Of a DNA stretch of 64,000 bases, positions 37,601-52,600 are shown piece after piece. Origin of the DNA: Phytohabitans houttuyneae (GTDB lineage Bacteria; Actinomycetota; Actinomycetes; Mycobacteriales; Micromonosporaceae). Within the stretch, counting starts at the first letter, position 1; the number at the start of each line of letters is the position of its first letter. The notes beneath the pieces were generated by a model. The model was given only the letters and a program-made list of their open reading frames with translations. It did not search any database and had not been told where the DNA came from. The position numbers and the translations under genes were made by a program. The DNA lies in assembly GCF_011764425.1 (NCBI RefSeq), contig NZ_BLPF01000001.1:2161001-2225000 (forward strand). The letters are read 5' to 3'.

Positions 37601-40600
37601 CCAGCTCCGCGGGTTCCAGGACCCACTGGTACGGCTCGCCGTCCACCGCCGGGAACACGGTGCGCAGCGGCTCGTGGCGGTCGATCACGTCCCGCAGCGC
37701 GGCACCGAACGCCGCCACGTCCAGGTCGCCGCCGAGGCGGGCGACAGTCGGCAGGTTGTAGGTCGGGCTGGGCCCTTCCAGCTGGCCGAGGAACCACAGC
37801 CGCCGCTGGGCGAACGACAGCGGCACCCGCTCCGGCCGCGCCCCGGCACGCAGCAGCGGCCGCAGCGGGTCGGTCTCGGCCTCGGTGAGCCGTGCCGCGA
37901 GGCCGGCGACGGTCGGCGCCTCGAACAGCACCCGCAGCGGCACTTCGACGCCGAGGACGGCGCGGATGCGGGAGATCAGCCGCACCGCGAGCAGCGAGTG
38001 TCCACCCAGGACAAAGAAGCTGTCATCCACACCCACCCCGTCCACACCCAGCACCTGAGCAAACGCGGCACACAACAACTCTTCCCGCACGTTCGACGGG
38101 GCCCGCCCGGCGCCGACCGTGTACTCCGGAACCGGAAGGGCCTTACGGTCCAGCTTCCCGTTCGGCGTCAGCGGGAACTCCGGCAACACCATGACGGCGG
38201 CCGGGACCATGTAGTCCGGCAACCGCTGACCAGCGAACGCCTTCAACTCCTGCTCAACGAGCCCGTCACCGACGACGTAAGCGACCAGCCGCTTGTCACC
38301 CGGAGTGTCCTCACGAGCCAGCACCGCCGCCCGCACCACACCCGGGTGCGCCAGCAGCACCGTCTCGATCTCACCCAACTCGATCCGGAACCCACGGATC
38401 TTCACCTGGTGATCAATCCGACCCAGGAACACCAGCCGGCCGTCACCAGACCACTTGACCAGATCACCAGTGCGGTAAAGCCGCGCCCCACCACCAGCGA
38501 ACGGGTCCGCGACAAACCTTTCCGCCGTCAACCCAGCCCGACCCCGGTAACCGCGGGCCACACCGTCACCACCGATGAACAACTCACCCGCCACACCCGC
38601 CGGGACCGGCTTCAAATGCGCATCCAGCACATACACCTGGGTGTTCGCGATCGGCGTGCCCAACAGGATCGGGCCGCCGTGTTCAAGCGGCTGGCAAGTG
38701 GACCAGATCGTCGTCTCGGTCGGCCCGTACATGTTCCACACACCGCCGCTACGGGCCAGCAACGCCTCCGCCAACGTCGCCGGTAGCGCTTCACCACCAC
38801 ACAACACGCGCAGGGCAGGCGCACCCGCCCAGCCGTCATCGACCAGCATCTGCCACGTCGCCGGGGTCGCCTGCATCACCGTCACCCCACGCCGGACGAT
38901 CTCACCGGCCAGCACGTCAGGGGTGCGGGCGGTGTCCCGGTCGGCGACCACCACCCGGGCACCGACCAGCAGCGGCAGCAACAACTCCAAACCGGCGATG
39001 TCGAACGACAACGTGGTAACCGCGAGCAGAACATCCGAACTGGACAGTCCAGGGCGCTGGGCCATACCGACCAGGAAGTTGACCAGGTTCCGGTGGGTGA
39101 TCTGCACACCCTTCGGCCGGCCGGTGGAGCCCGAGGTGTAAATGACGTAAGCCAACCCGTCACCCGACGACGGCACATCGAGGAGTGTGGACGGGCGGGA
39201 CGCGATCCTGGCCCGCACCTGCGGATCGTCCAGGGTCACCGTCGCCACCGTGTCGCTGTCGAACACGTGACCGTGCCGCAACAACACCGACGCCCCACTG
39301 TCCGCGAGGGTGTAAGTCAGGCGATCGGTCGGATAGTCCGGGTCCAGCGGCAGATAGGCGGCACCGGCCTGCCACACCGCCAACATCGCCACCACCATGT
39401 CCACACCACGGTCCAGACACAGCGCGACAATCGACTCCGGCCCGACACCGAACTCCCGCAGCTCCCACGAAAGCCGGCCCGCCCGCTCCACAAGCTCGCG
39501 ATACGTCAACGACTCCCCGCCACACACCACCGCCACCGCATCCGGCCGCGACACCGCACGCTCCACGATCAACTCACGCGTCGTAGCCAACACCGGCAAC
39601 GGCATCGCCGTGTCGTTCCAGACACTGACCACACGCTCGCGCTCCGGCGCATCCAGCACATCGACCGCGTGCAGCGGCATGTCCGGTGCGGCCGTCACCG
39701 CGGTCAGCACCCGCTTCCAGCGGTCTGCCAGCACCTCGACCGAGGCGAGGTCGAACAGGTCGACGGCGGCGGTCACCGAGCCGCGCAGGCCGGCCGGGCG
39801 TCCCTGGTCGTCAAACTCCTCACCCATGATCACGTCGAGGTCGAAGCGGGCCGAGACCACCGCGGCCCGGTCGGCGGCCGAGGTTTCGCCGCTGGTCTGC
39901 GCCACCGGCATGTCGAGTGCGCCGCGCTCGTTGTTGCGCATGGTGAGCATGACCTGGAAGAGCGGGTGGCGGGCCAGCGACCGCGCCGGGGACAGCTCCT
40001 CGACAAGCCGCTCGAACGGCACGTCCTGGTGCGCGAGCGCGCCCAGGCCTGCCTCGCGCACCCGGGACAGCACCTGCCGAAACTCCGGGTCGCCCGAGAG
40101 GTCCGTGCGGATGACGAGGGTGTTGACGAAGAAGCCGACCAGGTGGTCGAGCGCTTCGTCGGTACGGCCGGCGATCGGCGAACCGATCGGGATGTCCTCA
40201 CCCGCGCCGAGCCGGGACAGCAGCGCCGCCAAAGCCGCCTGTAGCACCATGAACGGTGTCACGCCCTCGGCCCGCGCCAGCGCCACAAGCCGCTCGTGCA
40301 CCTCGGCCGGCACCTCCACCGGTACCCGATGACCGCGGTGGCTGGCCACCGCGGGCCGGGACCGGTCGTGCGGCAGCGCCAACTCCTCCGGCGCACCCGC
40401 CAGCGCCTGCCGCCAGTACGCCACCTGCTCAGCCAGCAGGCTCTCCGGGTCACTCTCGTCACCGAGCAACTGGCGCTGCCACAGCGCGTAGTCCGCGTAC
40501 TGCACGGGCAGCGGGCGCCAGTCGACGGGGCGGCCTTCGACGCGCGCGGCGTACGCGGTGGAGAGGTCCCGTCCGAGCGGCGCCATTGACCAGCCGTCGC

Positions 40601-43600
40601 TCGCGATGTGGTGCATGACGAGCACCAGCACGTGCTCGCCCGACCCGCTGTCGAACAGCCACGCGCGGACCGGTGCCTCGACGGCGAGGTCGAACGCGTG
40701 CCCGGTCGCCCGAGCGACGGCCTGGTCCAGCTCACCGGCGCCGACCCGCACGACCTCCAGCTCCCAGCCGAGCTCGTCGGGGTCCAGGATCCGCTGGTAC
40801 GGCTCGCCGTCCACCGACGGGAAGACGGTACGCAGCGCCTCGTGGCGGGCGATCACGTCCCGCAACGCCGCCGCGAACGCGGCCACGTCAAGGTCCGTGC
40901 CCAACCGGACCACCATGGGCAGGTTGTAGGTGGGGCTGGGGCCTTCGAGCTGGGCGAGGAACCACAGGCGGCGCTGGGCGAACGAGAGCGGTACCCGCTC
41001 CGGCCGCTCCACCGCCCGCAGCCCCGGGCGGGCGCGGCCGGATGTCGCGGCGGCCAGCCTCGCGGCGAGGCCCGCCACCGTGGGCGTCTCGAAGAGGGTC
41101 CGCAGCGGCACCTCGACGCCGAGCACCGCCCGGATGCGGGAGGTGAGCCGCACCGCGAGCAGGGAGTGGCCGCCGAGGTCGAAGAAGTTGTCGTCGACGC
41201 CGACGCTGTCCACACCGAGCACCTGGGCGAAGGCCGCGCACAGCAGCTCCTCGCGCAGGTCTGCCGGTCCCCGGCCGGCGCCCGACGCGTACTCCGGCGC
41301 CGGGAGGGCTTTGCGGTCGAGCTTTCCGTTTGCGGTCAGTGGAAGTGCGGGCAGGACGACGACGGCGGAGGGCACCATGTAGTCCGGTAGCCGCTGGCCG
41401 ACGTACGCCTTGAGCTCCTGCTCACCGGCGTCACCGACGACGTAGGCGACCAGCCGCTTGTCACCGGCCGCGTCTTCCCGGACGATGACCGCCGCCTGAA
41501 CGACCTCGGGATGTGCGAGCAGGACCGCCTCGATCTCACCCGGCTCGATCCGGAACCCACGCACCTTGACCTGCTCATCCGCCCGGCCCAGGAACACCAC
41601 ATCCCCGTCCGGCGTCCACTTCGCACGGTCACCGGTCCGGTACATCCGCTCACCGTCACCGAACGGACTGGCCACAAACCGCGAACCCGTCAACCCGGAC
41701 TGTCCGATGTAGCCGCGAGCCACACCCGCACCCGACACATACAACTCGCCCGTCACACCCACCGGCACCGGCCGAAGGCCGTCGTCGAGAACGAACAGGT
41801 GGGTGTTGCCGATCGGTGAGCCGATCGGGGCCGCTGTGCCGTCCAGCGCCTCAGCGGTCAGGCGAGTGGTGGCGACACCGATCGTGGTCTCGGTCGGGCC
41901 GTAGTGGTTGAACACCTTCCGCTCATCACCAGCCGTCGCGACCAGCTCCCGCAACCAACCAGCCGGCGCCGCCTCACCACCCAACACCAACGACTGGCGC
42001 GGCAGCACCGCCGCCAACGACGAACCCGCAGACAACGCCGCCAGGTGCGACGGCACCGCCTTGACAAAGTCGATCCGCTGCTCCGCCAGATAGTCGGCAA
42101 CCGCCGCCGGATCCACCACCGCCTGCTCATCCAGGATGTGCAGCTGACCACCCGTCACCAAGCTGATGAACACCACCGTGTTACCCAGGTCCGTCACCTG
42201 CGCCTGCAACAGCGCGTAACGGGCGTCCTGACCGGTCCACCCCAGACGATCGGACACGCTCGACACATAATTCGTCAGCGACCCGTGCGTCACCGCGACA
42301 CCCTTCGGCGTCCCAGTCGAACCCGACGTGTAGATCACGTAGGCCAGACCGGCCGCCTCCGGCACCACACCCAGCGGGGTGTCCGGGCAGCCCGCCAGCA
42401 CCGCATCATCGAGCAGCACCACCGGCACACCAGTGGGCAAACCCGCCCGGCCGGCGGCCAACACCAACCGGGCACCACTGTCGGCCAGCATGAACCCAAC
42501 CCGATCCACCGGCAACGCCGCATCCACCGGCAGATAGGCCGCACCCGCCTTCCACACCGCCAGAATCGCCGTGATCATCTCCACACCGCGAGGCAGGCAC
42601 AGACCAACCACCGACTCCGCACCCACACCCTGCCGCCGCAGACCCCACGCCAACCGGTTCGCCGCCGCATCCAACTGCCGATACGTCACACCGACACCGT
42701 CCGCGACCACCGCCACCGCATCCGGCGTCAGCACCGCCTGCTGCTCAAACAAAACAGACACCGACACATCCGGCACCGCCACCACCGTGTCGTTCCACGA
42801 ACGCACCACAAGCTCACGCGACACCGCATCGAGCACGTCGACCGCGTGCACCGGCACGCTGGCAGAGGTGGTCACCACGTCCAGGACGTGCGCGAACCAG
42901 TTCGCGAACCGCTCGGCCGCCGGCGTGTCGAAGAGGTCGGCGGCGACGGTCAGAACACCGCGCAGGCCCGCCGGGCGTCCCTCGTCGTCGAACGCCTCGC
43001 CCAGGCTGAACTCGAGGTCGAACCGGGACGACACGGTGACCGAGTCGTCGGCCCCGGTGTCCTGGCGCCCGGCCGCACGTCGGAGAGGTTGAGCGAGGCG
43101 CGGCCGAGGTTTTGCAGGGTCAGCATGACCTGGAAGAGCGGGTGGCGGGCCAGCGACCGCACCGGCGCCAGCTCCTCCACCAGGCGCTCGAACGGCACGT
43201 CCTGGTGCGCCAGCGCGCCCAGCGTCGTCTCGCGGACCCGGGCCAGCACCTGCCGGAACTCGGGGTCGCCGGACAGATCGGTGCGGATCACGAGGGTGTT
43301 GACGAAGAAGCCGACCAGGTCGTCCAGGGCTTCGTCGGTACGGCCCGCGATGGCCGAACCGATCGGGATGTCGTCGCCCGCGCCGAGCCGGGACAGCGTC
43401 ACCGCCAGCGCCGCCTGCAGCACCATGAACGGCGTCACGCCCTCGACCCGCGCCAGCTCCACGAGGCGCTGGTGCACGCCGGCCGGCACGTCCAGCGGCA
43501 CCCGGTGTCCACTGTGGCCGGCGACCTGCGGCCGGGGCCGGTCGTACGGCAGCGACAGCTCTTCCGGCGCGCCGGAAAGCGCCTGCCGCCAGTAGGCGAT

Positions 43601-46600
43601 CTGCGCCGACAGGCGGCTGTCCGGGTCGCTTTCGTCGCCGAGCAGCTCGCGCTGCCACAGCGCGTAGTCCGCGTACTGCACGGGCAGCGGCTCCCACGCC
43701 GGCGCCTGGCCCTGTGCCCGGGCCGCGTAGGCGTCGGACAGGTCCCGCGCGAACGGGGCCATCGACCAGCCGTCGCTGGCGATGTGGTGCATGACCAGCA
43801 CGAGCACGTGCCCGCCGGAGTCGCTGTCGAACAGCGACGCCCGGACCGGCAGCTCGACCGCGAGGTCGAAGGCGTGGCGGGTGGCGCGTGCTATCGCGTC
43901 GGCCAGCCCGTCCTGCGCGACGGAGGCGGTCTCCAGCTGCCAGGCGACGTCGGCCGGATCGAGGACCCGCTGGTACGGCTCGCCGTCCGCGACGGCGAAC
44001 ACCGTCCGCAGCGACTCGTGCCGGGTGATCACGTCGCGCAGGGCGGCGTCGAGGGCGGCCACGTCCAGGCCCTCGCCGAGCCGTATGACGGTCGGGATGT
44101 TGTAGGTCGGGCTCGGGCCTTCGAGCTGGGCCAGGAACCACAGCCGGCGCTGGGCGAACGACAGCGGTACCCGCTGCGGACGCTCGCCGCCGCGCAGCAC
44201 CGGGCGGGCGAGGTCCGTCTGTGCGCCGGCGAGCCGTGCCGCGAGGCTGGCGGGCGTGGGTGCCTCGAAGAGGACCCGCAGCGGCAGCTCGACGCCGAGC
44301 ACGGCCCGGACGCGGGAGATCAGCCGCACCGCCATCAGGGAGTGGCCGCCGAGGGCGAAGAAGCTGTCGTCGACACCCACCGCGTCGACGCCCAGCACCT
44401 GCGCGAACGCGGCACACAACAACTCTTCCTGCACCGTCGCCGGCGCCCGACCCGCACCACCGGCGAACTCCGGTGCCGGCAGCGCCCCACGGTCCAGCTT
44501 CCCGTTCACCGTCAGCGGGATCTCGTCCAACGTGACCACCGCGGCCGGGACCATGTACTCCGGCAGCCGCGAACTCGCGAACGCCTTCAACTCCCGCTCG
44601 TCGACACCGTCACCCACCACATAGGCGACCAGCCGCTCCTCACGCACGATCACCGCCGCCTGAGCGACACTGCCGTGCCCGAGCAGGACAGCCTCAACCT
44701 CACCCGGCTCGATCCGGAAACCACGAATCTTGACCTGCTCATCCGCCCGGCCGACGAACACCAACTGCCCATCAGCCGCCCACTTGACCAGATCACCGGT
44801 CCGGTACATCCGCCCACCACTGCCGAACGGGCACGCCACAAACCGCTCCGCACTCAACCCCGGCCGGCCAACGTAGCCACGGGCCAGGCCAGCACCAGCC
44901 ACATACAGCTCACCCGGCACACCCACCGGCACCGGCGACAAGCCGCCATCCAGCACGAACAGGCGGGTGTTCGCGATCGGCCGGCCAAACGGCACCACAC
45001 CAGCCAGATCCGGGTCGACCTGCTCCGCCGCGACCATCACCGTCGCCTCGGTCGGACCGTAGGTGTTCACGAGCCGGCGGCCGGCGGCCCACGCCCGGGC
45101 CAACGGCTCACTGATCGCCTCGGCACCCACCAACACCGTCCCCAGCTCCGGGAACTGCGCCGGGTCCAACACCCCCAGCAGGGACGGCACCACACTGGCC
45201 GCCTGGATGGGCAGCTCCCGCAACAAGCCCGGCTCAGAACGCTGCCGATCCGACGCCACCACCAACGTCGCGCCACTGCACAACGCCACCGCAACGTCCA
45301 ACACCGAGGCGTCGAAGCTGAACGACGCGAACTGCAACACACCCACACCAGGGGCGGCACCCATCACCGGGCCGAAGACGGAGACAAGGTTCGACAACGA
45401 ACCATGCGCCACCGCAACACCCTTGGGCCGACCCGTCGAACCCGACGTGTAAATCACGTACGCCAAGCTGGCCCGATCAATCGCCACCGCCGGCGCGAGG
45501 TCCGGGCCGGCGGCCGGCAGATCGAGGTCATCGGCGGTCAGGACCAGGTGGGCGCCGCTGTCGGCGGTGATGAAGGCGATCCGGTCGGCGGGCAACTGCG
45601 GGTCGATCGGCACATAGGCCGCCCCCGCCTTCCACACGCCGACGATCGCCGCGACCATCTCCACGCCGCGCGGCAGGCGGAGCCCGACCACTGACTCCGC
45701 GCCCACACCCTGCCGCCGCAGAGACCAGGCCAACCGGTTCGCGCGGGCGTCCAGCTCCGCGTAGGTCAGCTCCACACCATCGGCCACCACCGCGACCGCA
45801 TCCGGCGCCGCGGCGACCTGACGCTCAAACAGGGCCACCACCGACATATCCGGTACCGGCATCGCGGTGTCATTCCAGGTACGCACCACGAGGTCACGGG
45901 CGGCGGCGTCCAGCACCGCGAGCGTCGTCAGCTCGACGTCGGGTGCGCCGTCGAGGGTGCCGGCCAGCGCGGTGACCACCTGGTCGACCGTGGTGCGCAG
46001 CAGCCTGCCGACCGCTTCGGGGTCGATCGACTCGACGACCTGGACGGTGATGTCCAGCCAGTCGGGGCCCATGTCGTTGATGGAGACGCTGAGGGGGTAG
46101 TTGGTCCGCTCCTCGGCCTTGACGCCGCGGATCCCGCTTTCGGTCCGCTCCCCGTCGGCGCGTCCGGTACCGCGGTCGATGTGGCGGTAGTTGAACAGCG
46201 ACGTGAACAGCGGCGCGTTGCCCGCGATCCCGCTCGCCTGCTGCGCCACCACCAGCGGTGCGTGCTCGTGCTCCAGCAGCGCGGCCAGCTGGTCGCGCAT
46301 CGCGTCGACGGCCGCGCGGACGCCGATGCCCCGGGTGCGGACCCGCACGGGCAGCGTGTTGATGAACGGGCCGAGCACCCGGTCGGCGCCGGCACCGGCG
46401 TTCATCCGGCCGAACAGCACCGTGCCGAACACGACGTCGTCACGGCCGGACACCATCGCCAGCACCCGCGCCCACGCCACGTGCAGCACCGTCGCGGGTG
46501 TGACCGCCAGGCGGCGCGCGACGGTACGCAGTGCGGTGACGAGCTCGGCGTCGAGCGGCACTCCCCCGGTCACGGTGCCGGCGCCGTCGCCGTGCACGTC

Positions 46601-49600
46601 GAGCAGCCCGAACGGCGCCGTCGGCTCGGTCACGTCACCGAGCAGCTCGCCGAAGAAGCGGGCGTGCTCCTCCCGCGGGATCGCCCGCGCCTGCGCCACG
46701 AAGTTGCGGAACGGCAGCGCCGGTGCCAGCCCGGCCGCCTCGCCGGACACCACGGCACGCAGCTCGCGCAGGAGCTCGTCCATGCCGAAGTGGTCCTGCA
46801 CGAGGTGGTGCATGCGCAGCAGGCCGAGCCAGCGGCCGCCGCCGGTGGAGGTCACGTGCAGGTCCATCAGCGGCGCGCGGCTGAGGTCCATGCCGGTACC
46901 GGCGGTGGCGAGCAGCGCCTCGGCAGCGTCGGCCGCGTCCAGGACATGCTCGGTCACGGGCAGGGTGGCCTGCCGCCACACGACCTGTACCGGCTCGCGC
47001 AGCCCGTCCCACACCACCGACGTGCGGTAGATGTCGTGCCGCTCGACGGCCTGCTGGAAGGCGGAGGCGAACTCGTCCAGCCGTTCGCGGGAGCTGAACT
47101 CGACCAACCGCAGCACGACGTAGGCGTCGTTGGCGCCGCCGGACATGACGTGGTGGAACAGCATGCCTTCCTGGAGCGGGGCGAGCGGGTAGACGTCGGC
47201 GACGTTTGCCGCGCCACCGTCCACTGTGGCGGTGACCCGCCGCACCTCGTCCTCGGTCAGCTCGACCAGCGGCAGCATCGCTGGCGTGATCTCCCGCGCG
47301 CCGTCCGGGATCAGGTTCGGCGGCACGGACGCCGCTTCCCCAGCGGCGGCGGCCACGGCAAGCCCGGCCGGCGTCGGCGCTTCGAACAGCGCGCGCACCG
47401 ACAGCGTGAAGCCCTGCGACCGCAGTCGCTCCACAAGCGACACTGCCAGCAGCGAGTGCCCGCCGAGCGCGAAGAAGCTGTCGTCGACGCCGACCGAGTC
47501 GAGCCCGAGCACCTGGGCGAAGGTGGCGCACAGGATTTCCTCGCGCACCGTCGCCGGTCCGCGGCCGGCGCCGGCGTTGGCGGCGTAGTCCGGGGCGGGT
47601 AGTGCCTTACGGTCCAGCTTCCCGTTCACCGTCAACGGGATCTCGTCCAGCGTCACCACCGCCGACGGGACCATGTACTCCGGCAGCCGCTGACCAGCGA
47701 ACGCCTTCAACTCCGACTCACCCACACCACCCACGATGTAGGCGACCAGCCGCTTGTCCCCCGGGCTGTCTTCCCGAGCAACCACAGCCGCCTGAGCAAC
47801 CTGCGGATGGGTCAGCAGCACCGCGGCGATCTCACCCGGCTCGATCCGGAACCCGCGAACCTTGACCTGCTCATCCGCCCGACCCAGAAACACCAACCGC
47901 CCATCCGGCGACCACCTCGCCAGATCACCCGACCGGTACATCCGCCCACCCGCACCCGCGAACGGGCAGGCCACAAACCGCGACGCCGTCAAACCAGCCC
48001 GACCCACATAACCCCGAGCCACACCATGACCAGCCACATAAATCTCACCCGGCACCCCAACCGGCACCGGCGTCAGCGAACCGTCCAGCAGGAACACCGA
48101 CCAACCAGGAATACCCCGACCGACCACACTGCCCCGATCCGCAGGCGTCACATCCCACGCCGTCGTGTGCACCGTGGTCTCGGTAATCCCGTACATGTTC
48201 ACCAGACGCGGCCCACCACTACCGGCCCGCTCCCACCAGCCAGCCAACCGCACCGGATCCAGCGCCTCACCGCCGAAGACCATCAGCCGCAGCGACCCTG
48301 GGCCGAACGCGTCCACCGCCAGCAGCTGGTAGAGGGCGGACGGGGTTTGGCTCAACACCGTCACCCGCTCCCGAACCAGCAGCTCCACAAACTCCTGCGG
48401 GGACCGCGACACCGCATGGGAGACGACGACCACACGAGCGCCGTGGGCTAGGGCGCCCCACAACTCCCACACGGAGAAGTCGAACGCGAACGAGTGGAAA
48501 CATGTCCACACATCATCCGGACCCAGCTCAAACAGCTCATCCGTCGAAGCAAACAAACCCACCAGGCTGCGGTGACTGACCCCGACACCCTTCGGCCGAC
48601 CCGTCGAACCAGACGTGTAGATCACATACGCCAACTGATCCGGCAACCCAACCGAGGGCAGACTCGTCCCGTCCAACACAGACAGCTCCGCCACCACGGA
48701 CGGGTCGTCCAGCACGACCAGCGGCAACCCCGCCGAAGCCACCACCGGCACATGCACCGACGTCGTCACGATCGCAGCAGCCGCCGCATCACCGAGGACG
48801 AACGCCACCCGGTCGGCAGGCGTGGCGGGGTCGATCGGCAGATAGGCGGCGCCGGACTTCAACACCGCCAGCAACGCCACCACCAAGTCGGCGCCACGGT
48901 CCATCACCACCGCGACACGCGACTCCACACCCACCCCGACACCCCGAAGGAGACGAGCCAAACGGTTCGCCCGCGCATCCAACTCGCCATACGACAGCCG
49001 CACGTCCTCGAAGACAACCGCCACCGCATCCGGAGCCGCCTCCACACGCTCGGCGAACAGCTCCACGAACGTCACATCCGGAACCACCACCGAAGCGTCA
49101 TTCCAACCACACACCACCCGATCCCGCTCACCCACCTCCAGCACACCCACCGCATGCAGGCGGGTGTCGGGGGCGGCGGCGACGTTCTCCAGCACGCGGG
49201 TGAACCAGGCCGCGATCCGCTCGGCGGTCGCCGGGTCGAACAGGTCCGTGGCCACGCCGACCGAGCCGCGGATGCCGGCGGGACGGCCTTCGGCGTCGAA
49301 CGTCTCCCCGACCGCGACGTCCAGGTCGAACTTGGCCGCCGTCACGCCGTCGAGAGCCGTCCCGGCCCCGCCGACCTGCGCGCCGGAGAAGTCGACGACG
49401 CGGCGCTCAAGGTTTTGGACGGTGAGCATGACCTGGAAGAGCGGGTGCCGTGCCAGCGAGCGGGACGGGGCCAGCTCCTCGACGAGGCGTTCGAACGGCA
49501 CGTCCTGGTGTGCGAACGCACCAAGGCTCGCCTCACGCACCCGACCCAACACCTGACGGAACCCCGGATCACCCGACAGGTCCGTGCGCACCACCAACGT

Positions 49601-52600
49601 GTTGACAAAAAACCCAACAAGATCATCCAAAGCCTCATCGGTACGACCAGCGACCGCCGCACCAATCGGCACATCCACACCCGCACCAACCCGCGACAGC
49701 GTCACCGCCAAAGCCGCCTGCAACACCATGAACGGCGTCACGCCCTCGGCCTGTGCCAGCTCGACAAGCCGCTCGTGCACCTCGCCCGGCACGTCCAGCG
49801 ACGCCCGGTGGCCGGCGTAGCTCGCCACGGCGGGGCGCGGCCGGTCGTACGGCAGGGTCAGCTCTTCGGGGATGCCGGCGAGCGCCTCGCGCCAGTAACC
49901 CACCTGCGCGGCGAGCAGGCTGTCCGGGTCGCTCTCGTCACCGAGCAGCTCACGCTGCCACAGCGCGTAGTCCGCGTACTGCACGGGCAGCGGCTCCCAC
50001 TGCGGGGCCGCGCCGCCGCGCCGGGCCGCGTACGCCGCCGACAGGTCGCGGCCGAGCGGCCCCATCGACCAGCCGTCGCTGGCGATGTGGTGCACCATCA
50101 GGACGAGCACGCGGTCGTCCGGCCCGACCTCGAAGAGCCAGCCGCGGACCGGCATCTCGGCAGCCAGGTCGAAGGCGTACGTCGCCGCCCGCGCGATGGC
50201 CCCGGACAGCTCGGCGGCGTCGACCTGGACGACCTGCAGGTGCCAGTCCAGCTCGGCGGGGTCGATGATCTGCTGGTACGGCTCGCCACCCTCGATGGCG
50301 AAGACGGTGCGCAGCGACTCGTGCCGCGCGATCACGTCGCGCAGGGCCGCGTCCAGCGCCGCGACGTCGACAGCGCCGGCCAGCCGGGCCACCAGCGGGA
50401 TGTTGTAGGTCGCGCTCGGCCCCTCCAGCTGCGCCAGGAACCACAGCCGGCGCTGGGCGAACGACAGCGGTACCCGCTCGGGCCGCTGCCCGGCCCGCAG
50501 CGGCGGCCGCGCCTGGTCGGTCCCGGTCTCGGCCAGCCGGGCCGCGAGAGCCGCGACGGTCGGCGCCTCGAACAGCACCCGCACGGCCAGCTCGACGCCG
50601 AGCACCGCCCGGATCCGCGAGATCAGTCGCACCGCCAGCAGGGAGTGCCCGCCGAGGTCGAAGAAGCTGTCCTCGACGCCGACCGTCTCGACGCCCAGCA
50701 CCTGGGCGAACGCGGCGCACAGGATCTCCTCCTGCTCCGTCTCCGGGCCGCGGCTCGCGCCGGCCGCCGCCGCGTAGTCGGGTGCGGGCAGCGCCTTGCG
50801 GTCCACCTTGCCGTTCACCGTCAGCGGCAGTTCCGGCAGCGTGACGACCGCGGCCGGGACCATGTACTCCGGCAGCCGCTGACCGACGAACGCCAGCAGC
50901 TCGGCCGGGGTGAGTTCGGCTTCCTCGTCCGGCACGACGTACGCGACGAGCCGCTTGTCGCCGGCGGTGTCCTCGCGGGCGATCACGGCCGCCCGGACGA
51001 CCTCGGAGTGGGCGAGCAGTACCGCTTCGATCTCGCCCGGCTCGATCCGGAACCCGCGGATCTTGACCTGCTCGTCCGCCCGGCCAAGGAACATCAGCTG
51101 GCCACCGGAGGTCCACTTGACCAGGTCGCCGGTCCGGTACATGCGCTCGCCGGAGCCGAAGGGGCAGGCCACGAAGCGCTGCCCGGTCAGCCCGGCCCGG
51201 CCGACATAACCGCGGGCCACGCCGGTACCGGCCACGTAAAGCTCGCCCGGCACACCGACCGGGACCGGAGCGAGGGCGTCGTCGAGCACGTAGAGGCGGC
51301 CGTTCGCGATCGGTGCGCCGATCGACGGCGCGTCACCGACCGCCAGGGGCGCCGACATCGACGCGCACACCGACACCTCGGTCGGTCCGTAGGCGTTGAA
51401 GAACTCGCGGCCCGGCGCCCACCGGTCGACCAGCACCTGGTCGAGCGCCTCACCGGCGGAGACCAGCGCCGACACCGACGCCAGGTCACCGTCGCCCAGC
51501 ACGCCGAGCACCGCCGGCGGCAGCGTCACGTGCGACACCTCGAACCGGGCCAGCACCGCGGCCAGCTCGGTGCGCAGCTGCTGTCCGGGCGCGACCACCA
51601 GCGTGGCGCCGGCGCACAGCGCCATAAGCAGCTCCGACACCGCCGCGTCAAAGCCGACCGACGCGAACTGCAGCACCCGGGATCGCGGGTTCACTCCGAA
51701 GTGGGCGATCTGGGCGGCGGCGAGGTTCAGCGCGCCGGCGTGCGGCACGGCGACGCCCTTCGGCACGCCGGTCGAGCCGGACGTGTAGATGACGTACGCG
51801 AGGCCGGCCGGATCGGGTGTCACCGCCGGCGGGGTCGACGGCGCCATCGAGACCATGGCGGCGACCATCATGTCGTCGAGCGCCACGAGCCGTACCCGCC
51901 CCGCGGGCAGGTCGCCGATCACGTCCTCGGAGCCGAGCAGCAGCGCCGCCCGGCTGTCCCGCAGCATGAACGCGACCCGGTCCACCGGCAGCGTCACGTC
52001 GATCGGCAGGTACGCCGCTCCTGCCTTCCACACGCCCCAGAGCGCCACGACGAGGTCGACGCCTCGCTCCATGGCCACCGCGACGACGGACTCGGCGCCG
52101 ATTCCCAGCCCGACCAGGTACTGGGCGAGCTGGTTCGCCCGCGCGTCCAACTGCGCGTACGACAGCTCCTCGCCGTCGGCCAGGACCGCGACCGCGTCCG
52201 GCGTCGCCGCCACCTGCCGCGCGAAGAGCTCCACCACCGTCGCGGCCGGCAGCGGTGCAGCGGTGTCGTTCCACCCGTGCAGCACCCGGTCCCGCTCGGC
52301 GGCTTCGAGCACCCGCACCGCGCGCAGCCGCGTCTGCGGCGCGGCGGTGAGCGTGTCCAGCGTCCCGCTGAACCACCGCACGAACCGCTCCGCCGTCGCC
52401 GGCTCGAACAGGTCCGCCGAGGCGGTCACCGTGCCGCGCAGCCCAGCCGGGCGCCCGTCGGCGTCGAACAGCTCCGCGATCATCACGTCCACGTCGCAGC
52501 GCACCGCCGCGGTCACCGGGCCCTCCGGTGCCGGCCTGCCGGACCCTTCGCGGCCGACCGTGGCACGGCCGGTGTTCTGCAGCGTCAGCACCACCTGGAA

